Source of the DNA: CADCTB01 sp963768975
Lineage (GTDB): Bacteria; Actinomycetota; Acidimicrobiia; Acidimicrobiales; AC-14
Assembly: GCA_963768975.1 (NCBI GenBank)
Contig: CAVYKB010000020.1
Span: forward strand, 310,001 to 374,000
Reading direction: 5' to 3'
DNA: 64,000 bases
Below, one piece after another: positions 8,201-16,278 of the stretch. Numbering within the stretch: position 1 is the stretch's first letter; the number at the start of each line of letters is the position of its first letter. A program made the translations under genes and the position numbers. The notes under the pieces are model-generated. The model was given only the letters and a program-made list of their open reading frames with translations, was not told the DNA's origin and ran no database searches.

Positions 8201-9466
8201 ATGGCTCTAATCGAGCGGCACCGCCGGGAGACGGTGGTGCTGGTCGGGGTGGCCATCCCGCCGGTGAGCGTCGATGAGGCCGAGGCGTCGTTGGAGGAGC
8301 TGGCCGCCCTGGCCGACACCGCCGGCGCCGATGAGGCCGAGCGCGTCCTCCAGCGCCGGCACGAGCCCGATCCGGCCACCTTCGTGGGCAAGGGCAAGGC
8401 CGAGGAGCTGCGCGACCTGTCGAACGTGGTCGACGCCGACACCGTGATCTTCGACGACGAGCTGTCGCCGGCCCAGAGCCGCAACCTGGAGAAGATCCTG
8501 GGGCGGACGGCCATCGACCGCACCGCCCTCATCCTCGACATCTTCGCCCAGCACGCCCACACCCCCGCCGGGAAGGCCCAGGTCGAGCTGGCCATGCTCC
8601 GGTACCGCTTGCCGCGCCTCCGGGGCAAGGGCAAGGGCCTGAGCCAGCAGGCCGGCGGCATCGGCACCCGGATGGGCGGCGGCGAGACCAAGCTCGAGGT
8701 CGACCGCCGGCGCCTGCTCCGCCGCGTCACCAAGCTGGAGGAGGAGCTCAAGGAGCTCACCAAGAACCGCCAGACCCAGCGCAAGGCCCGGGCCCGGTCG
8801 CGCCTGCCCACGATCACGATCGTGGGGTACACCAACGCCGGCAAGTCGACGCTGCTGAACCGGCTCACCGACGCCGGCGTGCTGGTCCAGGATCGCCTGT
8901 TCGCCACGGTGGATCCGACCACCCGCCGCCTCGAGCTCCCCGGCGGCGAACGGGTGCTGGTCACCGACACCGTCGGGTTCGTCAAGAAGCTGCCCCACCA
9001 GCTCGTGCAGGCCTTCCGTTCGACGCTCGACGAGGTGGCCGAGGCCGACCTGCTCATCCACGTGGTCGACGCCTCGACCGCCGATCCCCGGGCCCACATG
9101 GACGCGGTCCGGGCCGTGCTCCGGGAGATCAACGCCGACGACGTCCCGGAGCTGATCGTCTTCAACAAGGCGGATGCAGCCGACCCTGACGACGCCAAAC
9201 GGCTGCTCCAGAACCACCCCGGCTCGGTGCTCCTCTCGGCCGAGACCGGCGAGGGCATCGACCGCCTGCTCGACGTCGTCGGCGAGCGGCTGCGGGAGAT
9301 GACCCACGTCGTCGAGCTCGTCGTCCCCTACGACCGGGGCGACGTGGTGGCGGCCGTCCATCGGGCCGGCGAGGTGGTGTCGGAGAGCCACGACGAGGAC
9401 GCCACCCGGCTGTGGGCCCGCATCCGGCCAGAGGACCTGGGCCGATTCCGCGAGTTCGTGGCATGA
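8201..9466 (+). CDS. hflX: GTPase HflX
   Basis: 421 residues. HflX binds the 50S subunit and splits or rescues stalled ribosomes, especially under stress. An N-terminal HflX domain (VGKGKAEEL, DELSPAQSRNLE, HTPAGKAQVELA, GGIGTRMGGGETKLE) precedes a coiled-coil linker and a GTPase domain with GYTNAGKS, DTVGF and NKAD. ATG start. It overlaps the next gene by four bases (ATGA), tying dapC to the miaB-to-hflX transcript. Confidence 0.95.
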   Translation: MALIERHRRETVVLVGVAIPPVSVDEAEASLEELAALADTAGADEAERVLQRRHEPDPATFVGKGKAEELRDLSNVVDADTVIFDDELSPAQSRNLEKILGRTAIDRTALILDIFAQHAHTPAGKAQVELAMLRYRLPRLRGKGKGLSQQAGGIGTRMGGGETKLEVDRRRLLRRVTKLEEELKELTKNRQTQRKARARSRLPTITIVGYTNAGKSTLLNRLTDAGVLVQDRLFATVDPTTRRLELPGGERVLVTDTVGFVKKLPHQLVQAFRSTLDEVAEADLLIHVVDASTADPRAHMDAVRAVLREINADDVPELIVFNKADAADPDDAKRLLQNHPGSVLLSAETGEGIDRLLDVVGERLREMTHVVELVVPYDRGDVVAAVHRAGEVVSESHDEDATRLWARIRPEDLGRFREFVA

Positions 9467-10554
9467 GTGCGGGAGGCTTCGTCCCGCCGCCCTACCCCTA
9501 TGACCGGCTGAACGAGGCGAAGGCGACGGCGTCGGCCTTCGACGGCGGCATCGTCGACCTGTCCATCGGCACGCCGTTCGACCCGCCGGCGCCGGCGGTG
9601 GTGGCCGTCCTGGCCGCGTCCAACGCCGAGCGGGGCTACCCGGCCTCGATCGGGTCGAAGCGGCTGCGGGAGGCGGCGGTCGGGTGGATGGCCCGGCGGT
9701 TCGGCATCGACGTGCCCCTCTCCAGCGTCGCCGCCTGCGTTGGGACCAAGGAGTTCGTGGCCGGCGTGGTGGCCTACCTGCGGTTGCGGACGCCCGAACG
9801 CGACACGGTCCTGTTCCCCTCGGTGGCCTATCCCACCTACGAGATGGGGGCGACGCTGGCCGGGTGCCGGGCGGTGCCGGTCGACGACCTGGCCGGCATC
9901 GACGAGGAGGCGGCCGCCCGGGCGCTGTGCCTGTGGGTGAATTCGCCGGCCAACCCCACGGGTGACCTGGCCGACCTGGGCGCGGTGGCGGCCTGGGGCC
10001 GGGCCCACGGCGTGCCCGTCCTGAGCGACGAGTGCTACGCGGAGTTCACCTGGGACGGCCTGCCGCACAGCATCCTCGAGCACGGCCTCGACGGCGTCCT
10101 GGCCGTGCACTCGCTCTCGAAGCGGTCGAACCTCGCCGGCCTCCGGGTGGGCTTCTATGCCGGCGACGCCGAGCTGGTCCACTACCTGTCCGAGGTGCGC
10201 AAGCACGCCGGCTTCATGGTGCCTGGCCCGGTTCAGGCTGCTGCGGCCGTCGCCCTGGACGACGACGACCACGTCGACGCCCAGCGGGAGCGGTACCTGG
10301 AGCGGCTCCAGTACTTCGCCGACGTGCTCCGGGCCGAGGGGGCAAAGGTCGACCTTCCCGGCGGCTCGTTCTACCTGTGGGCCCTCGCCCCCGGCGACGA
10401 CGCCTGGGCGTTCACGCGGGACCTGGCGGAGCGGGGTGGATGCCTGGTATCGCCCGGCGACCTCTACGGGCCGGCCGGCGCCGGCCACGTTCGGGTGGCC
10501 ATGGTGCAGCCCATGGAGCGGCTCGCCCTGGTGGCCGAACGATTGGGAATCTAA
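9463..10554 (+). CDS. dapC: Succinyldiaminopimelate aminotransferase (actinobacterial DapC type)
   Basis: 363 residues, class I/II PLP aminotransferase. SLSIGTPFDPP opening, NSPANPTG, SDECYAEFTWDG and the PLP lysine in SLSKRSNLAGLRVGF are visible. Its length and the SKRSNLAGLR signature match the actinobacterial N-succinyldiaminopimelate aminotransferases, and dapD, dapE and dapF are in the same window, so a role in the succinylase route to diaminopimelate is the best assignment. A different amino-acid substrate cannot be excluded from sequence alone. ATG start overlapping the hflX stop. Confidence 0.82.
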   Translation: MSAGGFVPPPYPYDRLNEAKATASAFDGGIVDLSIGTPFDPPAPAVVAVLAASNAERGYPASIGSKRLREAAVGWMARRFGIDVPLSSVAACVGTKEFVAGVVAYLRLRTPERDTVLFPSVAYPTYEMGATLAGCRAVPVDDLAGIDEEAAARALCLWVNSPANPTGDLADLGAVAAWGRAHGVPVLSDECYAEFTWDGLPHSILEHGLDGVLAVHSLSKRSNLAGLRVGFYAGDAELVHYLSEVRKHAGFMVPGPVQAAAAVALDDDDHVDAQRERYLERLQYFADVLRAEGAKVDLPGGSFYLWALAPGDDAWAFTRDLAERGGCLVSPGDLYGPAGAGHVRVAMVQPMERLALVAERLGI

Positions 10555-10663
10555 ACGGGCACCGCCTTGCGCTCCGCGGCACCCAGAGCAGGCCGATTGG
10601 CGAGGACCAGCCACGTCGTCCGCCCGGACATCCCGGGCAGGAAGGAGCCCGTGGCGGTCGAAT

Positions 10664-11251
10664 ATGCAACGAATCCGCCGACGCGGTGTTCTTACGGGTG
10701 TGACCGACGACCTGCCGCAGCGGCTGCGCGAGGACATCGAGGATGCATTCCCCGAAGTTGTGGGGACCTACCAGCACGCCGTCTTCACCACCGCCTTGAG
10801 AATGTCGGGCTGCCCCGAGAATGCCGCCGACATCGCAGCCGAGGCGTTCCTGCGCGCCTACGCCGCCCTGCGGAGCTACCCGCCGGAGCGCGTCGGCCAG
10901 CTGCAGCTCCGGCCCTGGCTGCTCACGATCGTGCTCAACCTCCTCCGCAACGAGGCCAGGGCCGCCGGCCGCCGGCCGGCGCAGGTGGGCCTGGAGACCG
11001 GGGCGTCGCTGGCCGACGGGCGCGAAGGCCCCGAAGAGCACGCCCAGCGGCGCGACGGGCAATCCCGCCTGGGGGCCCTCCTCGCCGAGCTTCCCGAGAA
11101 CCAGCGCACCGCCGTGGTGCTCCGCCACGTCGTGGGCCTGCCCTACGCCGAGATGGCCATCGTCATGGGTTGCCCGGAAGGCACGGCCAAGTCTCACGTG
11201 GCCCGAGGTGTGCAACACCTGCGGGCGATGATCCCCGAGGAGATGCGATGA
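10664..11251 (+). CDS. ECF-type RNA polymerase sigma factor
   Basis: 195 residues with sigma-70 region 2 (ENAADIAAEAFLRAYAAL) and region 4 (LAELPENQRTAVVLRHVVGLPYAEMAIVMGCPEGTAKSHVARGVQHL). It should direct RNA polymerase to a small regulon. The partner gene overlaps its stop (ATGA) but encodes a DNA methyltransferase/Ada-like protein and not a recognisable anti-sigma factor, so alkylation damage is a plausible input or output. ATG 10664 is annotated; in-frame GTGs slightly downstream are possible. The 109 bases upstream hold a short GC hairpin (10622-10638). Confidence 0.9.
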   Translation: MQRIRRRGVLTGVTDDLPQRLREDIEDAFPEVVGTYQHAVFTTALRMSGCPENAADIAAEAFLRAYAALRSYPPERVGQLQLRPWLLTIVLNLLRNEARAAGRRPAQVGLETGASLADGREGPEEHAQRRDGQSRLGALLAELPENQRTAVVLRHVVGLPYAEMAIVMGCPEGTAKSHVARGVQHLRAMIPEEMR

Positions 11252-12012
11252 CGACCATTCCCGCCGACGACGTCCTGGCCCAGGAACTGGCCGGCCTGGC
11301 CGTGGCTGCGCCGGCCTCGCTTGCCGACTCGGTGTTCTCCTCGTGGGTGGAGGTCGACGGGCCCGTCGGCTCGTTGTACGTAGCGTTCACCGATCGGGGC
11401 ATCAGCTACGTGTGCCCCACGGCGTGGATGGACGGAGAACGAGACCGCTTCCTCGACTACTACCGCGACCGGTTCGGGCGGCCGCTGCGCCCGGGAGCAA
11501 AGGCGCCGAGGGGTCTGGCCGGTGCCCTCCGAGACGGTCGGGGAAGCGGCCTCGACTACGACCTGCGCAGCGTGGGCGAGTTCGACCGCAAGGTGCTGGC
11601 CAAGACCCTGGAGATCCCCAGGGGCGAGGTCCGCCCATACGCGTGGGTCGCCCGGGAGATCGGCCACCCGGCCGCGGTGCGAGCCGCCGGCTCGGCCCTC
11701 GGCCGCAATCCCGTTCCCATCCTGATCCCGTGCCATCGGGTGGTTCGCAGCGACGGCGCCACCGGCAACTACGGCTTCGGGCCGGCGCTCAAGGTCGACC
11801 TGCTGCAGGTGGAGCAGGTCAACCTGGAGGAGGTCCGCGCTCTGGGCCGGCGGGGCGTGCACTACCTGGCCAGCGACACCACTGGCGTCTTCTGCCACCC
11901 GAGCTGCACCCACGCCCGCCGCATCACGCCGGCCCACCGGGTGGAGCTGGCGTCAGCGACCGCCGCTGCGACCGCCGGCTTCCGCCCGTGCAGGCACTGC
12001 CGGCCGGCGTGA
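11248..12012 (+). CDS. O6-alkylguanine-DNA alkyltransferase fused to a C-terminal Ada-type metal-binding domain
   Basis: 254 residues. Residues about 30-190 are an Ogt/MGMT domain with the acceptor cysteine in IPCHRV (Cys162) and GNYGFG. Residues 206-254 look like the metal-binding domain normally at the N-terminus of Ada: GVFCHPSC (Cys216, Cys220) and GFRPCRHC (Cys248, Cys251) reproduce the four zinc-binding cysteines, the first of which accepts methyl groups from phosphotriesters in E. coli Ada. Domain order is thus reversed and no AraC domain is present. The gene overlaps the ECF sigma gene by four bases, suggesting co-translation. It probably repairs alkylated guanine; a sensory role is inference. 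Confidence 0.88.
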   Translation: MTTIPADDVLAQELAGLAVAAPASLADSVFSSWVEVDGPVGSLYVAFTDRGISYVCPTAWMDGERDRFLDYYRDRFGRPLRPGAKAPRGLAGALRDGRGSGLDYDLRSVGEFDRKVLAKTLEIPRGEVRPYAWVAREIGHPAAVRAAGSALGRNPVPILIPCHRVVRSDGATGNYGFGPALKVDLLQVEQVNLEEVRALGRRGVHYLASDTTGVFCHPSCTHARRITPAHRVELASATAAATAGFRPCRHCRPA

Positions 12013-12122
12013 GCCGGGCGGCCCGACAAGCATCGCCGGCCGGCGTGAGCCGGGCGGCCCGACAAGCATCGCCGGCCGGCGTAAGCCGGGCGGCCCGACA
12101 AGCATCGCCGGCCGGCGTGAGC
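11999..12122 (+). repeat. 36-bp tandem repeats (three full copies and a partial one)
   Basis: Copies at 11999-12034, 12035-12070 and 12071-12106, followed by 16 bases of a fourth (12107-12122). Each begins GCCGGCCGGCGTGAGCCGGG and ends GACAAGCATC; the third has TAAG for TGAG. The first copy contains the final Arg-Pro-Ala codons and stop of the Ada-like gene, so the array looks like local amplification of that 3' end. It lies between convergent genes and has no spacers, so it is not CRISPR. Confidence 0.9.
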
Positions 12123-12124
12123 GT

Positions 12125-12406
12125 TCAGGCCTGGTCGACGGGAGCGCGGACGTCGAGGCCGAACTCGGCGAGGCGATCCTCGAGCTGTTGGCGGTCCCCG
12201 TCGCTGAGCAGGAACTGGTCCCGGTGCCGGCTGGCCGGCGCCTGGACTTGCAGCATCGCCGCCGCTTTGAGCAGTCGGCGGTCGTAGCGGTCAATGTCGG
12301 CGGCCAGCTCCTCCTCCTTGGTCGGCCAGGCGTGCTGGTTGGCCCGCTGGGATTCAATACGGGTTCGTAGGGTGCGCAGCTGCGCGACCACACTCTCAAT
12401 GGACAT
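12125..12406 (-). CDS. Small helical hypothetical protein
   Basis: 93 residues, charged and probably alpha-helical (VVAQLRTLRTRIESQRAN, EEELAADIDRYDRRLLKAAAML). No signal peptide or recognised domain. ATG 12406 lies inside the end of the upstream small gene (11-base overlap), so the two are likely co-transcribed. The stop is 2 bases from the tandem repeat array. Function unknown. Confidence 0.5.
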   Translation of the reverse strand: MSIESVVAQLRTLRTRIESQRANQHAWPTKEEELAADIDRYDRRLLKAAAMLQVQAPASRHRDQFLLSDGDRQQLEDRLAEFGLDVRAPVDQA

Positions 12407-12689
12407 TCGGTGCTACCTCCGGCGCAGGACCGAGCCGCTGGCACATCCCACGCACTGCGTCGCCTCCGGCACTGCCTCCAGCCGGGCCACCGGGATGGGG
12501 CGCCTCGGCGAACTCCTCTGCGTCGCCGAGGTCGGGCGCAGCGCCGGCCTTGGCCAGCTCGGCAATTGCCGACGAGAGTCGGCCGACCTGTTCCCGGTAC
12601 GACCTCCGGCGGGCGTTCAACTCGCCGCGCTGGCGGACGAGGAAGTCGTCGCCTGTGTTGACGATGACCGACGCGGTAGTGGAACTCAT
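12396..12689 (-). CDS. Small hypothetical protein, first of a two-gene unit
   Basis: 97 residues. The N-terminal half (VRQRGELNARRRSYREQVGRL) is a likely helix or coiled coil; the C-terminal half is Gly/Ala/Pro-rich and low complexity. No homology recognised. It overlaps the following 93-residue gene by 11 bases. Coding potential is moderate: codon use fits the region, but both proteins are small. Confidence 0.45.
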   Translation of the reverse strand: MSSTTASVIVNTGDDFLVRQRGELNARRRSYREQVGRLSSAIAELAKAGAAPDLGDAEEFAEAPHPGGPAGGSAGGDAVRGMCQRLGPAPEVAPNVH

Positions 12690-12795
12690 GGGTGTGGGAC
12701 CTTGTATCGCCGCTCGTTTACGTCTGGGCGCCCGTCTCTTCCAGGCGCTCGCGAACTACGTGCAGGTTCTTCCCACGAGCGCAGATTCGGACACG

Positions 12796-13422
12796 TCAGA
12801 GTTGGCCGCGGGCGATGTGGACCGCCTGCCAGCAGTACCAGGCCGCCACCGAGCGGAGCGGCCGGAGGGGCTCCCCGAGCAGTTCCAGCGCCTTCGGAGT
12901 GGGCTGGGTCTCCAGCCCGTGAGCCAGCCGCCATCCCTCACGCACACCGAGGTCGCCCGTCGGCCAGACGTCGAGCCGGCGCAGCTCGAACAGCAGGAAC
13001 ATCTCCGCCGTCCACCGCCCGATGCCCCGCACTGCGCTCAGGCGGGCGACGATCTCGTCGTCCGGCCGACGACTGATGCTGCCAAGGGCCAGCTCGCCAC
13101 TCGAGGCGTGGGCGGCCAGGTCGAGGATCGACGCGGTCTTGGCCGCTGAGAGGCCGGCGCCCCGCAGTGCTTCCACGGGCAGGGCGAGCACGGCCTCGGG
13201 CGTGACGGGGCCGGCGATCAGGGCGCGGAACCGGCCGTGGATGGCGGCCGCCGCGTTGCCTGCGAGCTGCTGGTAGGCGATGGCCCGGACCAGGGCGCCG
13301 AAGGGGCCGTCGGGGTCCTTTGTTCGCAGCTGGGCGGGGCCGGCGCGCTCGATGACGGGGACGAATGCCGGGTCGCGCCCGGCCAGTTCGATCGTGGCCG
13401 CCGCCCAGCTCAGTCTTGCCAT
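12796..13422 (-). CDS. DNA-3-methyladenine glycosylase, AlkA/HhH-GPD family
   Basis: 208 residues. It should excise alkylated bases such as 3-methyladenine. AIAYQQLAGNAAAAIHGRF is the characteristic helix of the HhH-GPD fold; the hairpin LSAVRGIGRWTAEMFLLF and the catalytic aspartate in PTGDLGVREG are present. ATG 13422 is annotated; ATG 13431 adds MAS. Either overlaps the upstream FGGY kinase gene by 13-22 bases. With the nearby Ada/Ogt-like protein it gives this locus a second alkylation-repair enzyme. Confidence 0.87.
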   Translation of the reverse strand: MARLSWAAATIELAGRDPAFVPVIERAGPAQLRTKDPDGPFGALVRAIAYQQLAGNAAAAIHGRFRALIAGPVTPEAVLALPVEALRGAGLSAAKTASILDLAAHASSGELALGSISRRPDDEIVARLSAVRGIGRWTAEMFLLFELRRLDVWPTGDLGVREGWRLAHGLETQPTPKALELLGEPLRPLRSVAAWYCWQAVHIARGQL

Positions 13423-14780
13423 GGAAGCCATCCTCGCCCGCCCAGCGCGCCGACGAAGCGCCGGTAGCTCTCCTCCAGGTGGTCCCGCTCGCCGGCCACC
13501 GGCTCTACGGGAGCGCCGTGGCCCGCCACCATGGCGTCGGTGGCGGCGGCGAGCGTCTCGTGAAGGGTGCCGGCGGCGGCCAGCACGCAGGCTCCGAACG
13601 ACGTGTCCGCCGACGCCGGCCGGACGACGCCCACGCCGAGGACGGTGGCCCGGATTGCCGTCCAGACGTCGCTGCGGCTGCCGCCGCCGGCGCTGCGGAG
13701 CGGGCCGGCGAGCGGCGCACCGAGCGCGGCCAGGCGCTCGTAGCCGAGGCGCTCGACAAAGGCCACGCCTTCGAGCAGGGCGCGGTAGGTGTCGACGGGG
13801 CTCGTGGGCGGGCCGGTCCACAGCTCCTCGGCGCCGGCGGTTGCGAACGGGAACCTCTCGCCACTCCCGATCAGGGGATAGCAGGCGGTGGTGGCCGGGC
13901 CGTGCGCGGCGGCCTCCTGGTCGAGACCGGCCAGTTGCGCGCGGGGGTAGCGCGCAAGGAGCGACCCTGCGCCGACGTTCGACGCCCCGCCCGGCAGCCA
14001 CCACCCGTCGGGGTGGCGGTGGCTGTAGACGCCGGACGCCGGGTCGTCGATGCGCCGGTCGCTGGCGCCCTTCACCACCAGCGTCGTGCCGAGGACGCTC
14101 ACGAACCGTCCGGGCCGGCCGGAGCCGGCGGCGAGCTGGGCCGCGCAGGCGTCGGTCATCCCCAGCCGCACCGAGCAGCCGGCGGGCAGGCCGGTCTCGG
14201 CCGCGGCATCGTCGCTCAGCGAGCCCGCCGGCGACGCCGGCGCCGCGACCTCGGGCCGCAGGGCGGCCGCGGCGCCGGTGTCGCACCACCGGCCGGAGCC
14301 GGGGTCGTAGCCGGTCTTGAGTGCGTGGCTCCAGTCCGTGGGCGGGGACGCGCCCGTGAGGCGGGCCACGACGAGGTCGGAGGCGTGCCAGGCGTGGGCT
14401 GCGCCGGAGGCCCCTTCGAGCATCCGGTCCCAGCGCTCGGGGGCCGGCGCCCGGCCGTCGTCGTAGAGGACCGCCGGCCCCACCGGCTCGCCCCGGCGGT
14501 CGGCCAGCACCACTGTCCCCGACGTAGCCGACACGGCGACGGCAACCACCTCGCCGTCCACGCCGGCCAGTGCCTCGCGTAGGGCCGTCGCCACCGCCGG
14601 CCACCACGAGCCGGCGTCCTGCTCGGAGACGCCGGGCGCCGGCCGCTGCGGCGGGGCCAGGGGTGCGGTCGCCCGGGCCACCACCCGGCCGTCGCCGGTG
14701 GCGATCGCCACCCGGGCGTCGGCCGTGGCCAGGTCGATGCCCGCTACGAGGCGGGTGTCGAGCCTACGATTGGCAGCCAT
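13410..14780 (-). CDS. FGGY-family carbohydrate kinase
   Basis: 456 residues. FGGY kinases phosphorylate sugars or polyols with ATP. Visible are the N-terminal phosphate loop GIDLATADARVAI, VSATSGTVV, the domain II stretch GRFVSVLGTTLVVKG and the second ATP-binding segment RSAGGGSRSDVWTAIRATVLG. Substrate (gluconate, xylulose, ribulose or other) cannot be told. The ATG overlaps the ATG of the divergent gene within CATG at 14778-14781, so neither has its own upstream region; no nearer start is evident for the kinase. Confidence 0.85.
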   Translation of the reverse strand: MAANRRLDTRLVAGIDLATADARVAIATGDGRVVARATAPLAPPQRPAPGVSEQDAGSWWPAVATALREALAGVDGEVVAVAVSATSGTVVLADRRGEPVGPAVLYDDGRAPAPERWDRMLEGASGAAHAWHASDLVVARLTGASPPTDWSHALKTGYDPGSGRWCDTGAAAALRPEVAAPASPAGSLSDDAAAETGLPAGCSVRLGMTDACAAQLAAGSGRPGRFVSVLGTTLVVKGASDRRIDDPASGVYSHRHPDGWWLPGGASNVGAGSLLARYPRAQLAGLDQEAAAHGPATTACYPLIGSGERFPFATAGAEELWTGPPTSPVDTYRALLEGVAFVERLGYERLAALGAPLAGPLRSAGGGSRSDVWTAIRATVLGVGVVRPASADTSFGACVLAAAGTLHETLAAATDAMVAGHGAPVEPVAGERDHLEESYRRFVGALGGRGWLPWQD

Positions 14781-15057
14781 GTCCTCAGAGCCTGACGCGC
14801 CGCAAGAGCCCGAGTCGATCACGGGCTTCAAAGCTCTCGTGGTCCAGATCGTCGACCCTTCCCTGCCGGCCACCGGGCGCATCGCCGCCACCAACGCGGC
14901 CCGCAGCTTCCTCGAGGCCATCACCAGGAACCTGGTGGCCGAGGCCCGCAAGGAGGGCACGAGCTGGCTGGAGATCGCCGACCTGTTCGTCACCAGTGAG
15001 CGCAACGTCAAGGCCCGCTTCGGCGACCTCCACGACTACGGGGACAACGACGATTGA
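14779..15057 (+). CDS. Small HTH-like DNA-binding protein
   Basis: 92 residues. The C-terminal half, NLVAEARKEGTSWLEIADLFVTSERNVKARF, reads like a helix-turn-helix, so a small regulator or nucleoid protein is likely. A -10-like TACGAT at 14765-14770 ends 8 bases before the ATG, suggesting a leaderless message initiated inside the divergent kinase gene. The next gene starts 2 bases after the stop. Family not identified. Confidence 0.6.
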   Translation: MSSEPDAPQEPESITGFKALVVQIVDPSLPATGRIAATNAARSFLEAITRNLVAEARKEGTSWLEIADLFVTSERNVKARFGDLHDYGDNDD

Positions 15058-15058
15058 C

Positions 15059-15307
15059 GTGGACGACAAGCGTGACCGGCTGACCGAGCGGCTGCGCGAC
15101 CTGCGCCGGCGGCTCGACCAGCCGCCCGTGGACCCCGACGTCTGGGAGCTGGACCTCTACAGCTACGACGAGTCCCTGGTGGTGGCCGCCGACCTGCTCG
15201 ACGTGGAGGTGCCGAAGGGGGCACGCGACGAGATGAGCGCGGAGCAGCGCACGTTCATCGAGGAGGGGCTGGCGGCCGCCGGCCTCGACGTGCGTGCTGA
15301 GGGCTAG
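15059..15307 (+). CDS. Small charged hypothetical protein
   Basis: 82 residues from a GTG start one base after the preceding stop. It begins with a helix rich in Arg/Asp (VDDKRDRLTERLRDLRRRL) and has WELDLYSYDESLVVAADLL. No signal peptide, no recognised domain. Almost certainly co-transcribed with the HTH-like gene. Its stop overlaps the stop of the convergent lipoprotein gene in CTAG. Confidence 0.55.
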   Translation: MDDKRDRLTERLRDLRRRLDQPPVDPDVWELDLYSYDESLVVAADLLDVEVPKGARDEMSAEQRTFIEEGLAAAGLDVRAEG

Positions 15308-16278
15308 GGGGCTCGGCGCTCCACCTGCTGGAGGGGCGCAGGCAGGACCTCGCTGGTCGTGAGGAGGGCTCGCCCGTCGAGCCGGTAGGCGATGGACTCG
15401 CCCTGGAGGCGGGGCCCGAGGGAGACCGGCGCCGGCGTCTGCGCCCACACGTCGTCGAACGTCCCGCTGGCGGGGACCTCCAGCTCGTAGCCAGTGGTGT
15501 AGGTGCAGACCACGGCGCGGCGCCCGTCGGGGGAGATGTCGGCCCCGGTGACCTGCTCGAGGCCGCGGGCGCCGGTGCCGAGGCGCACGGTGCCCATCTG
15601 GACCATGGTCGCCACCTTCGACGGGTCGAGCGGCGCCGCGGCCTTGAAGACTCGCGCCGACTGCGCATCCTTGGTGATGACGTAGACGTCGCCGGTGGTG
15701 GGGTGGACGGCCAGGGCTTCGGCGTTGTGACCAGCCCCGTCTGGATAGCGGAGGCGGAGGACCTCGGCGGGTGCCGTCGCCGCCGGCGCCGCCTTGGTCG
15801 GCACCGGGCCGGCGCCGCCGGCCACCGGCTCGGGGATCCGGTAGACGATGATCTCGGTGCGGGTGTCCAGGTTGTCGCCGACGTCGCCCAAGTACAGGTA
15901 GGGCTCCCCGGGACGGGGGCCAGGGCCGGCGGCCATGTCCTCCCAGTCCCACGCCTCCGCTCCGGTCACCCGCCAGGCACCGCAGGGGGATGCCTTCAGG
16001 TCGATGCAGTAGACGAAGGGCTCGTCGCCGGAGTCGTTGTGGGTCCACAGCAGGCCGGGGTTGCGCCGCGAAGCGACCAGCCCGCTGCTCTCGGTGATGG
16101 CCGGGTCCGTGATCGATCCCAGGACCGTGGCGTCCTGGTAGGCGCGGGTCGCGCCGGAGGGCGCGGTCGACTGGTTCGCCGGCGGCTCGGCCAGCGGGTC
16201 GCCCTCGCCACTCGAGCCGCCGCTGCAACCCGCAGCCAGCAGCAGCGTGCAGAGGACGGCCGCCCACCGGCGGCCCAC
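15304..16278 (-). CDS. Lipoprotein with beta-propeller-like domain
   Basis: 324 residues. Lipoprotein signal with lipobox LLAAGC at the N-terminus, then a Ser/Pro linker and repeated blade-like segments (SSGLVASRRNPGLLWTHNDSGDE, YLYLGDVGDN, EALAVHPTTGDVYVITKD, ADISPDGRRAVVCTY). Probably anchored outside the membrane; binding or hydrolytic function unknown. The GTG start is chosen because it overlaps the stop of the upstream substrate-binding protein gene, making it the last gene of that transporter transcript. A role linked to the transporter is inference. Confidence 0.72.
   Translation of the reverse strand: MGRRWAAVLCTLLLAAGCSGGSSGEGDPLAEPPANQSTAPSGATRAYQDATVLGSITDPAITESSGLVASRRNPGLLWTHNDSGDEPFVYCIDLKASPCGAWRVTGAEAWDWEDMAAGPGPRPGEPYLYLGDVGDNLDTRTEIIVYRIPEPVAGGAGPVPTKAAPAATAPAEVLRLRYPDGAGHNAEALAVHPTTGDVYVITKDAQSARVFKAAAPLDPSKVATMVQMGTVRLGTGARGLEQVTGADISPDGRRAVVCTYTTGYELEVPASGTFDDVWAQTPAPVSLGPRLQGESIAYRLDGRALLTTSEVLPAPLQQVERRAP

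Noticed and set aside
10622..10638. Terminator between dapC and the ECF sigma gene
   Set aside because: GCCCGG/CCGGGC is only a 6-bp stem close to the next start; too weak to call.
11999..12122. Possible CRISPR array because of 36-bp direct repeats
   Set aside because: Copies are contiguous with no unique spacers, and there are no cas genes in the window.
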